The notes beneath the pieces are model-generated. The model was not told the DNA's origin and ran no database searches. It was given only the letters and a program-made list of their open reading frames with translations. This document shows positions 45,911-58,671 of a stretch of 64,000 nucleotides of DNA, in pieces. The DNA comes from Mytilus californianus (taxonomy: Eukaryota > Mollusca > Bivalvia > Mytilida > Mytilidae): NCBI RefSeq assembly GCF_021869535.1, contig NW_026262690.1:10527501-10591500 (forward strand), read 5' to 3'. A program made the position numbers and the translations under genes. Numbering within the stretch: the stretch's first letter is position 1; the number at the start of each line of letters is the position of its first letter.

Positions 45911-46466
45911 ACTGAAAGAGGGACGAAAGATACCAGAGGGACGAAAGATACCAGAGGGACAGTCAAACTCATAGATCAAAAACAAACTGACAACGCAATG
46001 GCCAAAAATTAAAAGACAAACAGACAAATAATAGTACAGATGACACAACATAGAAAACAAAAGACTAAGCAACACGAACCCCACCAAAAACTGGGGGTGA
46101 TCTCAGGTGCTCCGGAATGGTAAGCAGATCCTGCTCCACATGTGGCACCCGTCGTGTTGCTTTTGTTATTACAAATCCGGTAAATAGTCTGATTCGGAAA
46201 AGGGAGGGTTTTGTAGTTACGACAGAAGGAACATATCCGATATCATTTGTGAAACGGTTATTCCATAACGTTCAACCAACTCGAGATGGCGTCCGTAAAA
46301 TTTACGAAGGGATGACTTCAACTTCACCATTTGGAACTCTTGGATTAATAGCTTCCTTGTGAGCAGCAATCCTCTATCAAGGAAATCATGATAGGAAACA
46401 CAAGCCCGGGAATATCGTATCAATTAGGAGATATATACTCTGTATGCAGGCGCTGCTGGAATGTTG
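45911..46466 (-). mobile_element. Cys-type RT family, 556-bp truncated insertion
   Basis: Minus strand: starts within the NIPAAPAY codons, keeps about 90 codons of RT C-terminus (IRYSRACVSYHDF to SQMISDMFL), then the family 3' UTR. It is flanked by the direct 8-bp repeat AAGTGGGG at 45903-45910 and 46467-46474, a clean target-site duplication. The terminus carries an extra 18-bp copy of GGTATCTTTCGTCCCTCT. It is inserted antisense into the L1-like ORF2. Confidence 0.9.
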
Positions 46467-47944
46467 AAGTGGGGTTCCAGTACATTCAAATTATTGAGTA
46501 TCACTTTCTGTGTTGATTTGGATAGAATGTTAAACCTAAATTATGCTCTTCGAATACAGAAATGGAAAATATTTTTACAAAAATGGTCAAAACAGTCACT
46601 TACCCCGTTTGGTAAAATAACAATTATAAAGTCTCTAATTATATCAAAATTTAATCATCTGTTCCTGTCCATCCCAGGTCCAGATTATAATATTATACGT
46701 CAACTTAATAGTAAAATTTATTCATTCATTTGAGATGATAAGACTGGCAAGATAAAGCGGGATCTTCTATGTCAAGAATACTATAGAGGGGACCTAAAAA
46801 TGAGAAATTTGAGAAATTTTATACAAGGGTTAAAACTTACTTGGGTTAGAAAATTATTACAGTCAAAATCTAAATGGATACAATTATTAACCTCCACACA
46901 AAATATAAATATTACAGAGTTGGCTTATTTTGGAATCATTAAAATATCAAAAAACTAATTTTGGGATGAAGCTTTTAATGCCTGGAAAATATGTCAACAC
47001 TCAGACGTCCTTGTCATTTTGGGGAAGTCATTTCGGCATCTATATGAAATAATGAGCATATTAAAATTGATAATGTTAGCGTTTACTATAAATTTGGGCA
47101 CATCATGGAGTATGGACTGTAAATGACCTGTTAGATAAACATGGAAATATAGTAACATATACAAATTTTGAAAGAATCGATAATTTCAAACCCATGTTTC
47201 TACAGTTTTATGGGCTTAAACTAGCACAAAAAAAGTGGTTACAAGCCATTGGAATCAACACTGAAAGAGAGAAAAAACAACAAGGCTTAGCAATTATACC
47301 TATTAATAATAATATTTTCTACAAGTCAGAAAAGGGTTCAAAGGACATGTATACTATTTCAAACCAAGGTACTATACCTCTAGATTTTGAAGTAGAAAAA
47401 AAAAATTGGACGGTATTCTCAATAAGGTTGTAGATAATTGGAAAAAATACACTTTTGTGTTACCAAGGTTTCAAAAAACACGAAGTCATGTTGGTTTCAA
47501 TATAGAATTATTCATTATATTTTGGGTACAAACGCTCTACTCTTGAAAATGAACCTTGTAAACTGTAATTTATGTACATTTTGCAAGGAAGAGCCAGAAT
47601 CTATAGAACATTTACTTTGGGGTTGTCATATTGTAGCCGACAGTTGGCAAAATCTGAATTCTTGGATTTTCGTTATAGTGCATATCGAAATACCACTGAA
47701 TATGGATGTTGTCATTCTTGGCCTCTATGAAAATTATCAATTGAATTTTATCAAAAACAAAGTAATTTTACTGACCAAGTACTTCATTTACAGATCTAAG
47801 ATGCAAGATGTAAAACCTCATATAAAAGGACATCAAAATTACATTAAAGAAAACTTGATCTTAGAAAAACACATTTCCTCAAAATATTTGAGTGTTGAAG
47901 AACACAACTTGTATTGGAACCCCTGGGCTAAGGTCACTGATTAA

Positions 47945-48526
47945 ATTTTAATGGTGTAAATCCATAAACATATGTGTATATCTTATGTGTATATGTATAT
48001 TTGAAAGTATATGTATACTGCTATATGATATGCATGTACATATATGTTCTTGCACTACTATTACTACTATCATTAAATTAATGAAAATGCTATCATACTT
48101 AATCCATAGATTTGATACTGTTATACCATAGTATAAAATTGAGAAAAGAAATTGGGGATGTGTCAAAGAGACAACAACCCAACCAAAAGGCAGAAAACAG
48201 GTACTTCTGATCTGAACAACAGGGCAATTATGCCTTCCTTTTGAAATTTTATACATTTTTTTTATTAATCAAAAGAAAGTTTCAACAAGGGTTGTACGTT
48301 GATACCAAGTCCCTAAGCTTTCATTTGATAACACAATTACCCAATGATTTAACTTGTTGATAAAGTTACAGCTGTGCGTAGGAACTATTTTGTTTAAAAT
48401 TGTACTACTTTCTTGTATGTCCTTTCTGACCGGGACCGAATTGATGGTTCTATACCTACAACAGCACAAAACTTGCTATATTGATTTCTGCTTTACTTAA
48501 TTTCCTTCTATTAACAATTTCTAGCA
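47945..48526. other. Non-coding with short Naiad tail fragment
   Basis: 48138-48203 on the minus strand carries GTTGTTGTCTCTTTGACACA, the last ~65 bp of the T1 tail. The rest has no recognised feature. Confidence 0.5.
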
Positions 48527-48893
48527 TAGAAAAACACATAAAGCTTTTGTCGAAACACTATAACACTGAATTTAAGCTCAAGTTAGACTGGTAGTAACAT
48601 ACGAGTTATACAAAGGAAACTCCATATGGAAAATAATAGTGATCAATATGAAACTTTTCCAACATTTGCCGGTTCTTATTTGTTAATATCTACTCAAATA
48701 ACGATGTTCTTTCCTATATGCCTTATTTGTAACAAAGATTGTTCATTAAATATAAATATAGCGGTCTAAACATAAATTATAATTGAGAATTTTGTCCGCA
48801 CATTTTTCTGCATATTGGAAAATGAGTGTGTTTTGGTAAAAATCATACTTTATATAAAACATCGATCAACAAGGGCAATTTATGCATCTCCCA
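48527..48893 (+). repeat. Segmental repeat S, contiguous copy
   Basis: Combines the sequences found separately at 36636-36733 and 37962-38214, with about 20 bp between. It is a copy lacking the 1.2-kb middle. Confidence 0.8.
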
Positions 48894-51056
48894 GCTAGAT
48901 TGTCATGTAATGGAGTATGCTTTTCTAAAATTTGAATTTCACATGCTGTTCAGTAATATTTATAAAACCCCATTGCTTTCTATGTTAAATTCTGCAATTT
49001 CAAGCATTAATAGTTACTCTGTCTTAAGTTCAAATAGAGTGGCACTCAATCCATGTCAAAACTATACCTTATCCTGACTTGTGCTGAAAAATTTAACATA
49101 CCTTTAGTTGCATATAAGAGCTTTTTATTGTAAAAAGAGTATCTTATATATTTTTTTCATTACGATTTGTTTTGAAAAAAACAACATCTACGAATTTGGT
49201 TATATTACCTCGAATGTGTTAAATTATTGCAAAAACTTGAAGTTTACATTTTTGATGTTCATTGGCAAAACTTCTTGCTAGAAGCGCCAATGAATTTTTC
49301 ATCAAATTTTTATTTTCGACGTTTATTGAGAGTTTCCTCTATTGACCAATAATGTTTCGTCAATATTTACAACGAATATAATTCAAAACTCACAATGCAG
49401 GTATATAAGGTAGAACATGTGTACAAGTGTTTGTCTTGATCTTTATGTTTACATATAATCTAACTGTAACTCGGAAGCATCTGTTAAAAAAGTCGCCGAA
49501 ATTTTTGCTTCTGATGTTGTTAGTATATTAGACGGGTCTAAAGATTTTCCTGGAATTAATGATAAAATCTTGTCAATAATTGTGATTTGCTTATGCAAGC
49601 TATCACTTTTTATTGTAAAAAGAGTATACTATATATTTTTTTTCATTCAGATTTTTTGCAAAAATAATCAATAACTAAGAATGCAGTTATATTTGACCGA
49701 ATGTGTTAACAACTTATTGTCTGAAATATCAAGTTAACATTTTAATGTTAATTGGAAACACATTTTCATAAAAGCGCTCATCCATTTTTCATAATATTTG
49801 GTCAATATTTTCGACGTTTATTGGGGTTTTCCTCGCAATAGAAAACTTGTTTGTTTTCGAAATTGCTTTTGCGTGTCATATGTTATACGTGACCACTTAT
49901 TTTTCGTCAATATTTTCGACGAATATAATTCACAACTCACAATGCTGGTATATAAGGTAGAATATGTGTACAGTTGTTTGTCTTGATCTTTATGTTGACA
50001 TATAATCTAACGATAACTTGGAAGCATCTGTTGAAAAAGTCGGACAACAATTTCTGCGTCAAATTTTGTGAGTATATTCGACGAGTTTGAAGAGTTTACT
50101 GGAATTATTAATAAAAAATGGTCAATAATTGTATATTGCTCAACCAAGTATCAATTTATAATAGAAAAAAGTATACTATATATTATTTTCATTGAAATTT
50201 ATTGCAAAAAAAATCACTAACTAAGAATGCAGTTATATTTGCCCGAATATGTTTGCAATTTATTGTCTGAAATATCAAGTTAACATTTTAATGTTCATTG
50301 GAAATACCTTTTCATAAAAGCGCTGATCCATTGTTTGTAAATTTTGTCATTAGTTTCGATTTTTTTTAGACTTTCCTCGCCATAGAAAAACGTTCTTTTA
50401 TTCGAAATTGATTATGCATGTGATTGTTTTACGTGACCACTCATTTTAGGTCAATATTGTCAACAAAGATAATTTACACCTCGAAACGCAGTTATATAAC
50501 GTAGAATATTTGTACAGTTGATTATCTTGATCTTGATGTTTCCATTTTTCCTAACGGTCATTCGCATATACCTGTTAAAAAAAGTCGCCGAAATTTTTGT
50601 CTCTGGTTTTGTTTGTATATTCGACGAGTTTGAAGATTTTTCTGAAATTAAGGATAAAAACTCATCTATACTTGTGCTTTGCTTTTATGCAGGCCATCAC
50701 TATTTATTGTCAAAATTGTATACTTTATATTTTTTCATTAAGATTTGTTATGAAAAAATCAACAACTAAGAATTTCGTTATATTAGCTCGAATGTGTTTA
50801 CAAATTATTGTCTAAATCTTAAAGTTTACAGTTCTGATTTACATTGGCAAAACATTTTGCTAGAAGCGCTGATAAATTTTTCATCAAATTTTGCCAATAT
50901 TTTCGACGTTTATTGAGACTTTCTCGTAATAGAAAAATTTGTTTGTATTCGAAATTGCTTTTGCATGTGATTTGTTTTATGTGACCACTAATTTTCCGTC
51001 AATATTTTCAACAAAAATAAATCAAAACTCATAATGCAGGTATATAAGGTAGAATA

Positions 51057-51318
51057 CAGTCCTTGGATGGTGTAAACTTCCCACTAACACCATACACCAT
51101 TACACCATTCACCATACACCATTACACCATACACCCTGTGCCATTACACCATTCACCATACACCATTACACCATACACCCTGTGCCATTACACCATGCAC
51201 GTTACACCTTTGCACCATACACCTTAAACATTACACCATAATGCAATTTAATTTCAAAGAAAGCGTGCAACTACAAAATTATTTATTTATTTAAAAAAAC
51301 GAATTTTGATCACAATAG
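51057..51318 (-). mobile_element. One-sided fold-back element copy in the satellite
   Basis: Starts CAGTCCTTGGATGGTGTAA, the inverted end of the element at 10700-11131. It continues through CACCAT-rich minisatellite and ends within the A+T-rich core (AATTTTGATCACAATA). The other inverted end is missing. TACAG occurs at both junctions. It interrupts the satellite next to a TATATAAGGTAGAAT box. Confidence 0.75.
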
Positions 51319-54300
51319 TACAGTTGTTTGTCTTAATCTTTATGTTTACATATAATTTAACGGTAGCTCTGAAGCATCTGTTAAAAAAGTCGGACAACAA
51401 TTTCTGCGTCAAATTTTGTGAGTATATTCGACGAGTTTGATGAGTCTACTGGAATTAATAATAAAAAATGGTCAATAATTGTAAATTGCTCAAGCAAGCA
51501 TCAATTGATAATAGAAAAAAGTATACTATATATTATTTTCATTGAGATTTATTGCAAAACTGATCACTAACTAAGAATGCGGTTATATTTGCCCGAATAT
51601 GTTTACAACTTATTGTCTGAAATATCAAGTTAACATTTTAATGTTCATTAGAAACAACTTTTCATAAAAGCGCTGATCCACTGTTGTAAATTTTATCACT
51701 AGTTTCGAATTATTTTTAGACTTTCCTCGCCATAGATAAACGTTCTTTTATTCGAAATTGCTTATGCATGTGACTGTTTTACGTGACCACTTATTTTAGG
51801 TCAACATTTTCAACAAAGATAATTTACACCTCACAACGCAGTTATATTAGTTGGAATATTTGTACAGTTGATTATCTTGATCTTGATGTTTCCATTTTGT
51901 TCTAACGGTCATTCGCATATACCTGTTTAAAAAGTCGCCGAAATTATTGTCTCTGATTTTGTTCGTATATTCGACGAGTTTGAAGATTTTCCTGGAATTA
52001 ATGATAAAAACACTTCAATAATTGTGTTTTGCTTATGCAAGCCATCACTGTTTATCGTAAAACTTGTATACTATATATTGTTTTCATTACGATTTGTTTT
52101 GAAAAAATCGACAACTAAGAATTTAGTTGTACATGTATGAGCTTGAATTATTGTCTGAAACTTAAGTTTACATTTTTGAGGTTCATTGGCAAAACCTTTT
52201 GCTAGAAGTGCTGATTAATTTTTCATCAAATTTTGTCAATATTTTTGACGTTTATTAAGACTTTCCTCGCAATAGAAAAACTTGTTTGTATTCGAAATTG
52301 CTTATGCATGTGATTGTTTTACGTGACCACTTATTTTAGGTCAACATTTTCAACAAAGATAATTTACACCTCACAACGCAGTTATATTAGGTAGAATATT
52401 TGTACAGTTGATTATCTTGATCTTGATGTTTCCATTTATTTTCTAACGGTCACTCGGATATACCTGTTAAAAAAGTCGCCGAAACTTTTGTTTCTGATTT
52501 TGTTCGTATATTCGACGAGTTTGAAGATTTTCCTGGAATTAATGATAAAAACTCGTCAATAATTGTGTTTGGCTTATGCAAGCCATCACTGTTTATTGTA
52601 AAACTTGTATACTATATATTATTTTCATTAAGATTTGTTTTGAAAAAATCAACAACTAAGAATTTGGTTATATCAGCTTGAATTATTGTCTGAAACTTAA
52701 AGTTTACATTTTTGAGGTTCATTGGCAAAACCTTTTGCTAGATGTGTGTGATCAATTTTTCATCAAATTTTGTCAATATTTTCGACGTTTATTGAGACTT
52801 TCCTCGCAATAGAAAAACTTGTTTGTATTCGAAATTGCTTTTGCATGTGATTTGTTTTACGTGACCACTAGTTTTTCGTTAATATTTTCAACAAAAATAA
52901 TTCACAACTCACAATGCTGGTATATAAGGCAGAATATGTGTACAGTTGTTTGTCTAGATCTTTATGTTTACATACAATCTAATGGTAACTCGGAAGCTTC
53001 TTTTAAAAAAGTCGGACAACAACTTCTGCGTCAAATTTTATGAGTATATTCGACGAGTTTGAAGAGTCTACTGGAATTGATAATAAAAATGGTCAATAAT
53101 TGTATATTCCTCAAGCAAGCATCAATTGATAACAGAAAAAGAGTATATTATATATTATTTTCATTGAGATTTATTGCAAAACTAATCACTAACTAAGAAT
53201 GCAGTTATATTAGCCCGAATATGTTTACAACTTATTGTCTGAAATATCAAGTTAACATTTTAATGTTCATTGGAAACACCTTTTCATAAAAGCGCTGATC
53301 CATTAATTGTAAATTTTGTCACTAGTTTCGATTTTTTTTTAGACTTTCCTCGCCATAGAAAAACGTTCTTTTTTTCGAAATTGCTTATGGATGTGATTGT
53401 TTTACGTGACCACTCATTTTAGGTCAACATTTTCAACAAAGATAATTTACACCTCACAACGCAGTTATATTAGGTAGAATATTTGTACAGTTGATTATCT
53501 TGATCTTGATGTTTCCATTTTTTTCTAACGGTCATTCGCATATACCTGTTTTCAAAGTCGCCGAAATTATTGTCTCTGATTTTGTTCGTATATTCGACGA
53601 GTTTGAAGATTTTCCTGGAATTAATGATAAAAACTCGTCAAGAATTGTGTTTTGCTTATGCAAGCCAGCACTGTTTATTGTAAAACTTGTATACTATATA
53701 TTGTTTTCATTAAGATTTGTTTTGAAAAAATCAACAACTAAGAATTTGGTTATATCAGCTTGAATTTGTTTATAAATTATTGTCTGAAACTTAAAGTTTA
53801 CATTTTTGAGGTTTATTGGCAAAACCTTTTGTTAGAAGTGCTGATTAAATTTTCATCAAATTTTGTCAATATTTTCGACGTTTATTGAGACTTTCCTCGC
53901 AATAGAAAAACTTGTTTGTATTCGAAATTGTTTTTGCATGTGATTTGTTTAACGTGACCACTAATTGTTCGTCAATATTTGCAACAACAAAAAATTCACA
54001 ACTCACAATGCTGGTATATAAGGTAGAATATGTGTACAGTTGTTTGTCTTGATCTTTATGTTTGCATAAAATCTAATGGTAAATCGGAAGCATCTTTTAA
54101 AAAAGTCGAACAACAATTTCTGCGTCAAATTTTGTGAGTATATTCCACGAGTTTGAAGAGTCTACTGGAATTAATAATAAAAAATGGTCAATAATTGTAT
54201 ATTGCTCAAGCAAGCATCAATTGATAATAGAAAAAAAATTATACTAAATATTATTTTCATTAAGATTTATTGCAAATCTAATCACTAACTAAGAATGCAG

Positions 54301-56231
54301 TTATATTTGCCCGAATATGTTTACAACTTATATTCTGAAATATCAAGATAACATTTTAGAGTTCACTGGAAACACCTTTTCATAAAAGCGCTGATCCATT
54401 GTTTGTAAATTTTGTCACTAAGATTCGATTTTCTTTTAGACTTTCCTCGCCATAGAAAAACGTTCTTTTATTCGAAATTGCTTAAGCATGTGATTGTTTT
54501 ACGTGACCACTTATTTTAGGTCAATATTTTCAACAAAGATAATTTACACCTCACGACGCAGTTATATTAGTTGGAATATTTGTACAGTTGATTATCTTGA
54601 TCTTGATGTTTCCATTTTTTTCTAACGGTCATTCGGATATACCTGTTAAAAAAAACGCCGAAATTTTTGTCTCTGATTTTGTTCGTATATTCGACGAGTT
54701 TGGTTATTTTCCTGGAATTAATGATACAAACTCGTCAATAATTGTGTTTTGCTTATGCAAGCTATCACTGTGTATTTTCAAACTTATATACTATAAATTG
54801 TTTTCATTAAGATTTGTTTTGAAAAAATCAACAACTAAAAATATGGTTATATCAGCTTGAATTAGCTTATAAATTATTGTCTGAAACTTAAAGTTTACAT
54901 TTTTGATGTTCATTGGCAAAACCTTTTGCTAGAAGTACTGATCAATTTTTCATCAAATTTTGTCAATATTATCGACGTTTATTGAGACTTTTCTTGCAAT
55001 AGAAAAACTTGTTTGTATTCGAAATTGCTTTTGCATGTGATTTGTTTTACGTGACCACTAATTTTTCATCAATATTTTCAACAAAATAATTCACAACTCA
55101 CAATGCTGGTATATAAGGTAGAATATGTGTACAGTTGTTTGTTTTGATATTTATGTTTGGATATAATGTAATGGTAACTCGGAAGCATCTGTTAAAAAAG
55201 TCGGACAACAATTTCTGCGTCAAATTTGGCATTAATATATTCGATGAATTTGAAGAGTCTACTGGAATTAATGATAGAAAATGGTCAATAATTGTATATT
55301 GCTCAAGGAAGCATCAATTTATACTCTAAAAAAGTATATTATATATTTTTTTCATCGATATTTATTGCAAAACTAATCAATAACTAAGAATGCAGTTACA
55401 TTTGCCTGAATATGTTTACAACTTATTGTCTGAAATATCAAGTTAACATTTTAATGTTCATTAGAAACACCTTTTCATAAAAGCGCTGATCCACTGTTTG
55501 TAAGTTTTGTCACTAGTTTCGAATTTTTTTTAGACTTTCCTCGCCATAAACAACCGTTCTTTCATTCTAAATTGCTTATGCATGTGATTGTTTTACTTGA
55601 CCATGTATTTTAGGTCAATATTTTCAACAAAGATAGTTTACACCTCACAACGCAGTTATATTAGGTAGAATATATGTACAGTTGATTATCTTGATCTTGA
55701 TGTTTCCATGTTTTTTTAAACGGTCATTCGGATATACCTGTTAAAAAAGACCGCCGAAATTTTTGTCTCTGATTTTGTTCGTATATTCGACGAGTTTGAA
55801 GATTTTCAAGCAATTAATGATACAAACGCGTCAATAATTATGTTTTGCTTATGCAAGCCATAACTGTTTATTATAAAATTTGCATACTATATATTGTTTT
55901 CATTAAAATTTGTTTTGAAAAAATTAACAACTAAGAATTTGTTCATAAGTTATTGTCTGAAATTTAAAATTTACATTTCTGATGTTTATTGGCAAAACCT
56001 TTTGCTTGAAGTACAGATCAATTTTTCATCAAATTTTGTCAATATTTTCGACGTTTATTGAGACTGTCCTCGTAATGGAAAAACTTGTTTGTATTCGAAA
56101 TTGCTTTTGCATGTGAGTTGTTTTACGTGACCACTAAATTTTCGTCAATATTTTTAACAAAAATATTTCACAACTCAAAATGCAGGTATATAAGGTAGAA
56201 TATGTGTACAGTTGTTTGTCTTAATGTTTAT

Positions 56232-57459
56232 TCAATTCTTATTTATCAGGACGATTTCAGAAGGTAATGATCAATGATATTTCGGAGAGATTCAAATAGG
56301 AGTACCACAAGCTTTCATATTAAGACCTTTACTTTTTATAATATTTATCAATGATTTATCACTTATTTGTGCTTGAAAATTTTTCTTCAGAGCTTTGTTG
56401 CTGATGATACAACTTTATATAAATCATCTAGATCGGTAACAGATTTAAATGTATTTATGAATGTAGATTTTTGTAATGTTATGAATTGGTGTAATGATAA
56501 TGATATGATATTGAATAGTGATAAGACTGATGTCATGTTAATTTGTTCTTATAGACTAAATCCTTTTGAATCAGAATTAAATATCAAATTTGACGATGAA
56601 CACAAAATAGACGTCGTTCATAACCAAAAACTGCTAGAAATCCACATAGATCAATCTCTTTCGTGGAAACATCAAATTGACAAACTCTGTGTAGTAATTG
56701 TAAGCAGACTGCATCTTATGAGCAGACTCAAAGCATAACTTCCTGTAAGTTCTATTAAACTTTTTTATAATGGATATATACTCTCAGTCATGGATTTCTG
56801 CTGTTTCGTGTGGGAAAATGCTTCAAAAACTAATATTGAAAAGCTATGTAAGTTACAAAAGCGGGCAGCAAGAATAATTTTGAATGTAAGGCATGATATC
56901 TCCTCGTCGATTATGTTTAAAGAATAAGGATGTCTTACCATTTATAATAGAATTAAATATTTTATGTAGTGATGATATATAAGTGTATGAATAATCTAGC
57001 ACCTGATTATTTATCTGAACTATTTTCAAGCTGTTCAACTGTTAATGAATATGCATTAAGATTATCTACCCAACATAATATATTCGTTCAACGATATGGA
57101 ACTAATTATGGTAAAAGAACTTTTAAGTATTCTGGCACCTTGTTGTGGAATTCTTTGCCTTTAAATTTGAAAGAAAGTAAAAGTGTAAATATTTTGAAAG
57201 CTAACTGTCAATCTTATCTCTTAAATATACAAGAAGAGATTTTTTTGTAGTTAAAATGCTATAACTTTACTGTAGTCATACTTTTTTCATGTCAGTAGTA
57301 TTGGTCTATCTGTACTATGTATGTGATCTTGTACACATGTAGTGTAATAGCATTTTGTTTTGTTTATCTTTGTGTATGTATAAATATATCATGTAGATGT
57401 AGAAGACCATGGGGTGGATTGACTGTTTTGTTATCTGTGTTACCTTCTGAAAATAAAGA

Positions 57460-57510
<51 letters not shown>

Positions 57511-57511
57511 C
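56232..57511 (+). mobile_element. Non-LTR retrotransposon (jockey/CR1-like) inside the satellite
   Basis: 5'-truncated ORF2: GVPQAFILRPLLFIIFINDL near 56291-56350 (motif B and following), SFVADDTTLY near 56383-56415 (motif C, FVADD), the LNSDKTDVMLI block, DQSLSWKHQIDKL, and the C-terminal RTFKYSGTLLWNSLP near 57117-57160. Frames are broken by a few stops. The 3' end is AAAATAAAGAA plus an ATT microsatellite (57461-57510). Satellite B sequence stops at about 56231 and resumes at 57511, placing the insertion near the start of a B monomer. Short junction overlap (AT) only. Confidence 0.85.
57461..57510 (+). repeat. ATT microsatellite tail
   Basis: About 16 near-perfect ATT units directly after the AATAAA-like signal of the non-LTR element. 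Jockey/CR1-type elements often end in such microsatellites. Confidence 0.9.
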
Positions 57512-58671
57512 ATGTTTGCAAAAAATCTAACGGTAACTCTGAAGCATCTTTTAAAAAAGTCGGACAACAATTTCTGCCTCAAAGTACAGTTGATTATCTT
57601 GATCTTGATGTTTCCATTTTTTTCTAACGGTCATTCGGATATACCTGTTTAAAAAGTCGCGGAAATTATTGTCTCTGATTTTGTTCGTATATTTGACGAG
57701 TTTGAAGATTTTCCTGGAATTAATGATAAAAACTCGTCAATAATTGTGTTTTGCTTATGCAAGCCATCACTGCTTATTGTAAACAATTATATATTATATA
57801 TTGTTTTCATTAAGGTTTGTTTTGAAAAAATCAACAAATAAGAATTTGGTTATATCAGCTTGAATTTGTTTTGAAACTTAAAGTTTACATTTCTGTTGTA
57901 CATTGGCAAAACCTTTTGCTAGAAGTACTGATCAATTTTACATCAAATTTTGTCAATATTTTCGAAGTTTATTGAAACTTTCCTCCCAATAGAAAAACTT
58001 GTTTGTATTCGAAATTGCTTTTGCATGTGATTTGTTTTACGTGACCACTAATTTTTCGTCAATATTTTCAACAAAAATAATTCACAACTCACAATGCTGG
58101 TATATAAGGTAGAATATGTCTACAGTTGTTTGTCTTGATATTTATGTTTGCAAAAAATCTAATGGTAACTCGGAAGCATCTTTTAAAAAAGTCGGACAAC
58201 AATTTCTGCCTCAAAGTGTGTGAGTATATTCGACGAGTTGGAAGAGTCTACTGGAATAAATAATACAAAATGGTCAATAATTGTATATTCCTCAAGCAAG
58301 CATCAATTGATAATAGAAAAAGTATACTATATATTATTTTCATTGAGATTTATTGCAAAACTAATCACTAACTAGGAATGCAGTGATATGTTCTCGAATA
58401 TGTTTACAACTTATTGTCTGAAATATCAAGTTAACATTTTAATGTTCATTGGAAATACCTTTTCATAAAAGCGCTGATCCATTGATTGTAAATTTTGTCA
58501 CTAGTTTCGATTTTTTTTAAACTTTCCTCGATATAGAAAAACGTTCTTTTATTCGAAATTGCTTATGCATGTGATTGTTTTACGTGACAACTTATTTTAG
58601 GTCAATATTTTCAACAAAGATAATTTACACATCACAACGCAGTTATTTCAGATAGAATATTTGTACAGTTG

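Larger units (their letters stand above)
44472..47944 (+). pseudogene. L1-like ORF2, RT and C-terminal half
   Basis: Resumes the protein broken at 40640: DIQFAINDQLFLETLLIEIRG, then RSRTQWIEEGGRPTNFFCNL (44710 on), MKNNKSPGSDGFTAG, ITCIPKEGKSKQFIKNWRPI, LLNTYKLAS, SDQTGFIPSRFIG, LEKAFDSISW (motif A) and QYADDTSLIL (motif C, both Asp intact). After a 556-bp insertion (45911-46466) come LKWGSSTFKLL, the KWSKQSLTPFGKITIIKSL block, and a C-terminus with CNLCTFCKEE...EHLLWGC (zinc-knuckle-like) ending at 47944. Several stops and frameshifts and a G20 run disrupt it. No poly(A) is visible. The order matches L1/Tx1-type ORF2. Confidence 0.8.

Noticed and set aside
57364..57582. Frame rich in isoleucine on the minus strand
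   Set aside because: Translation of the ATT microsatellite.
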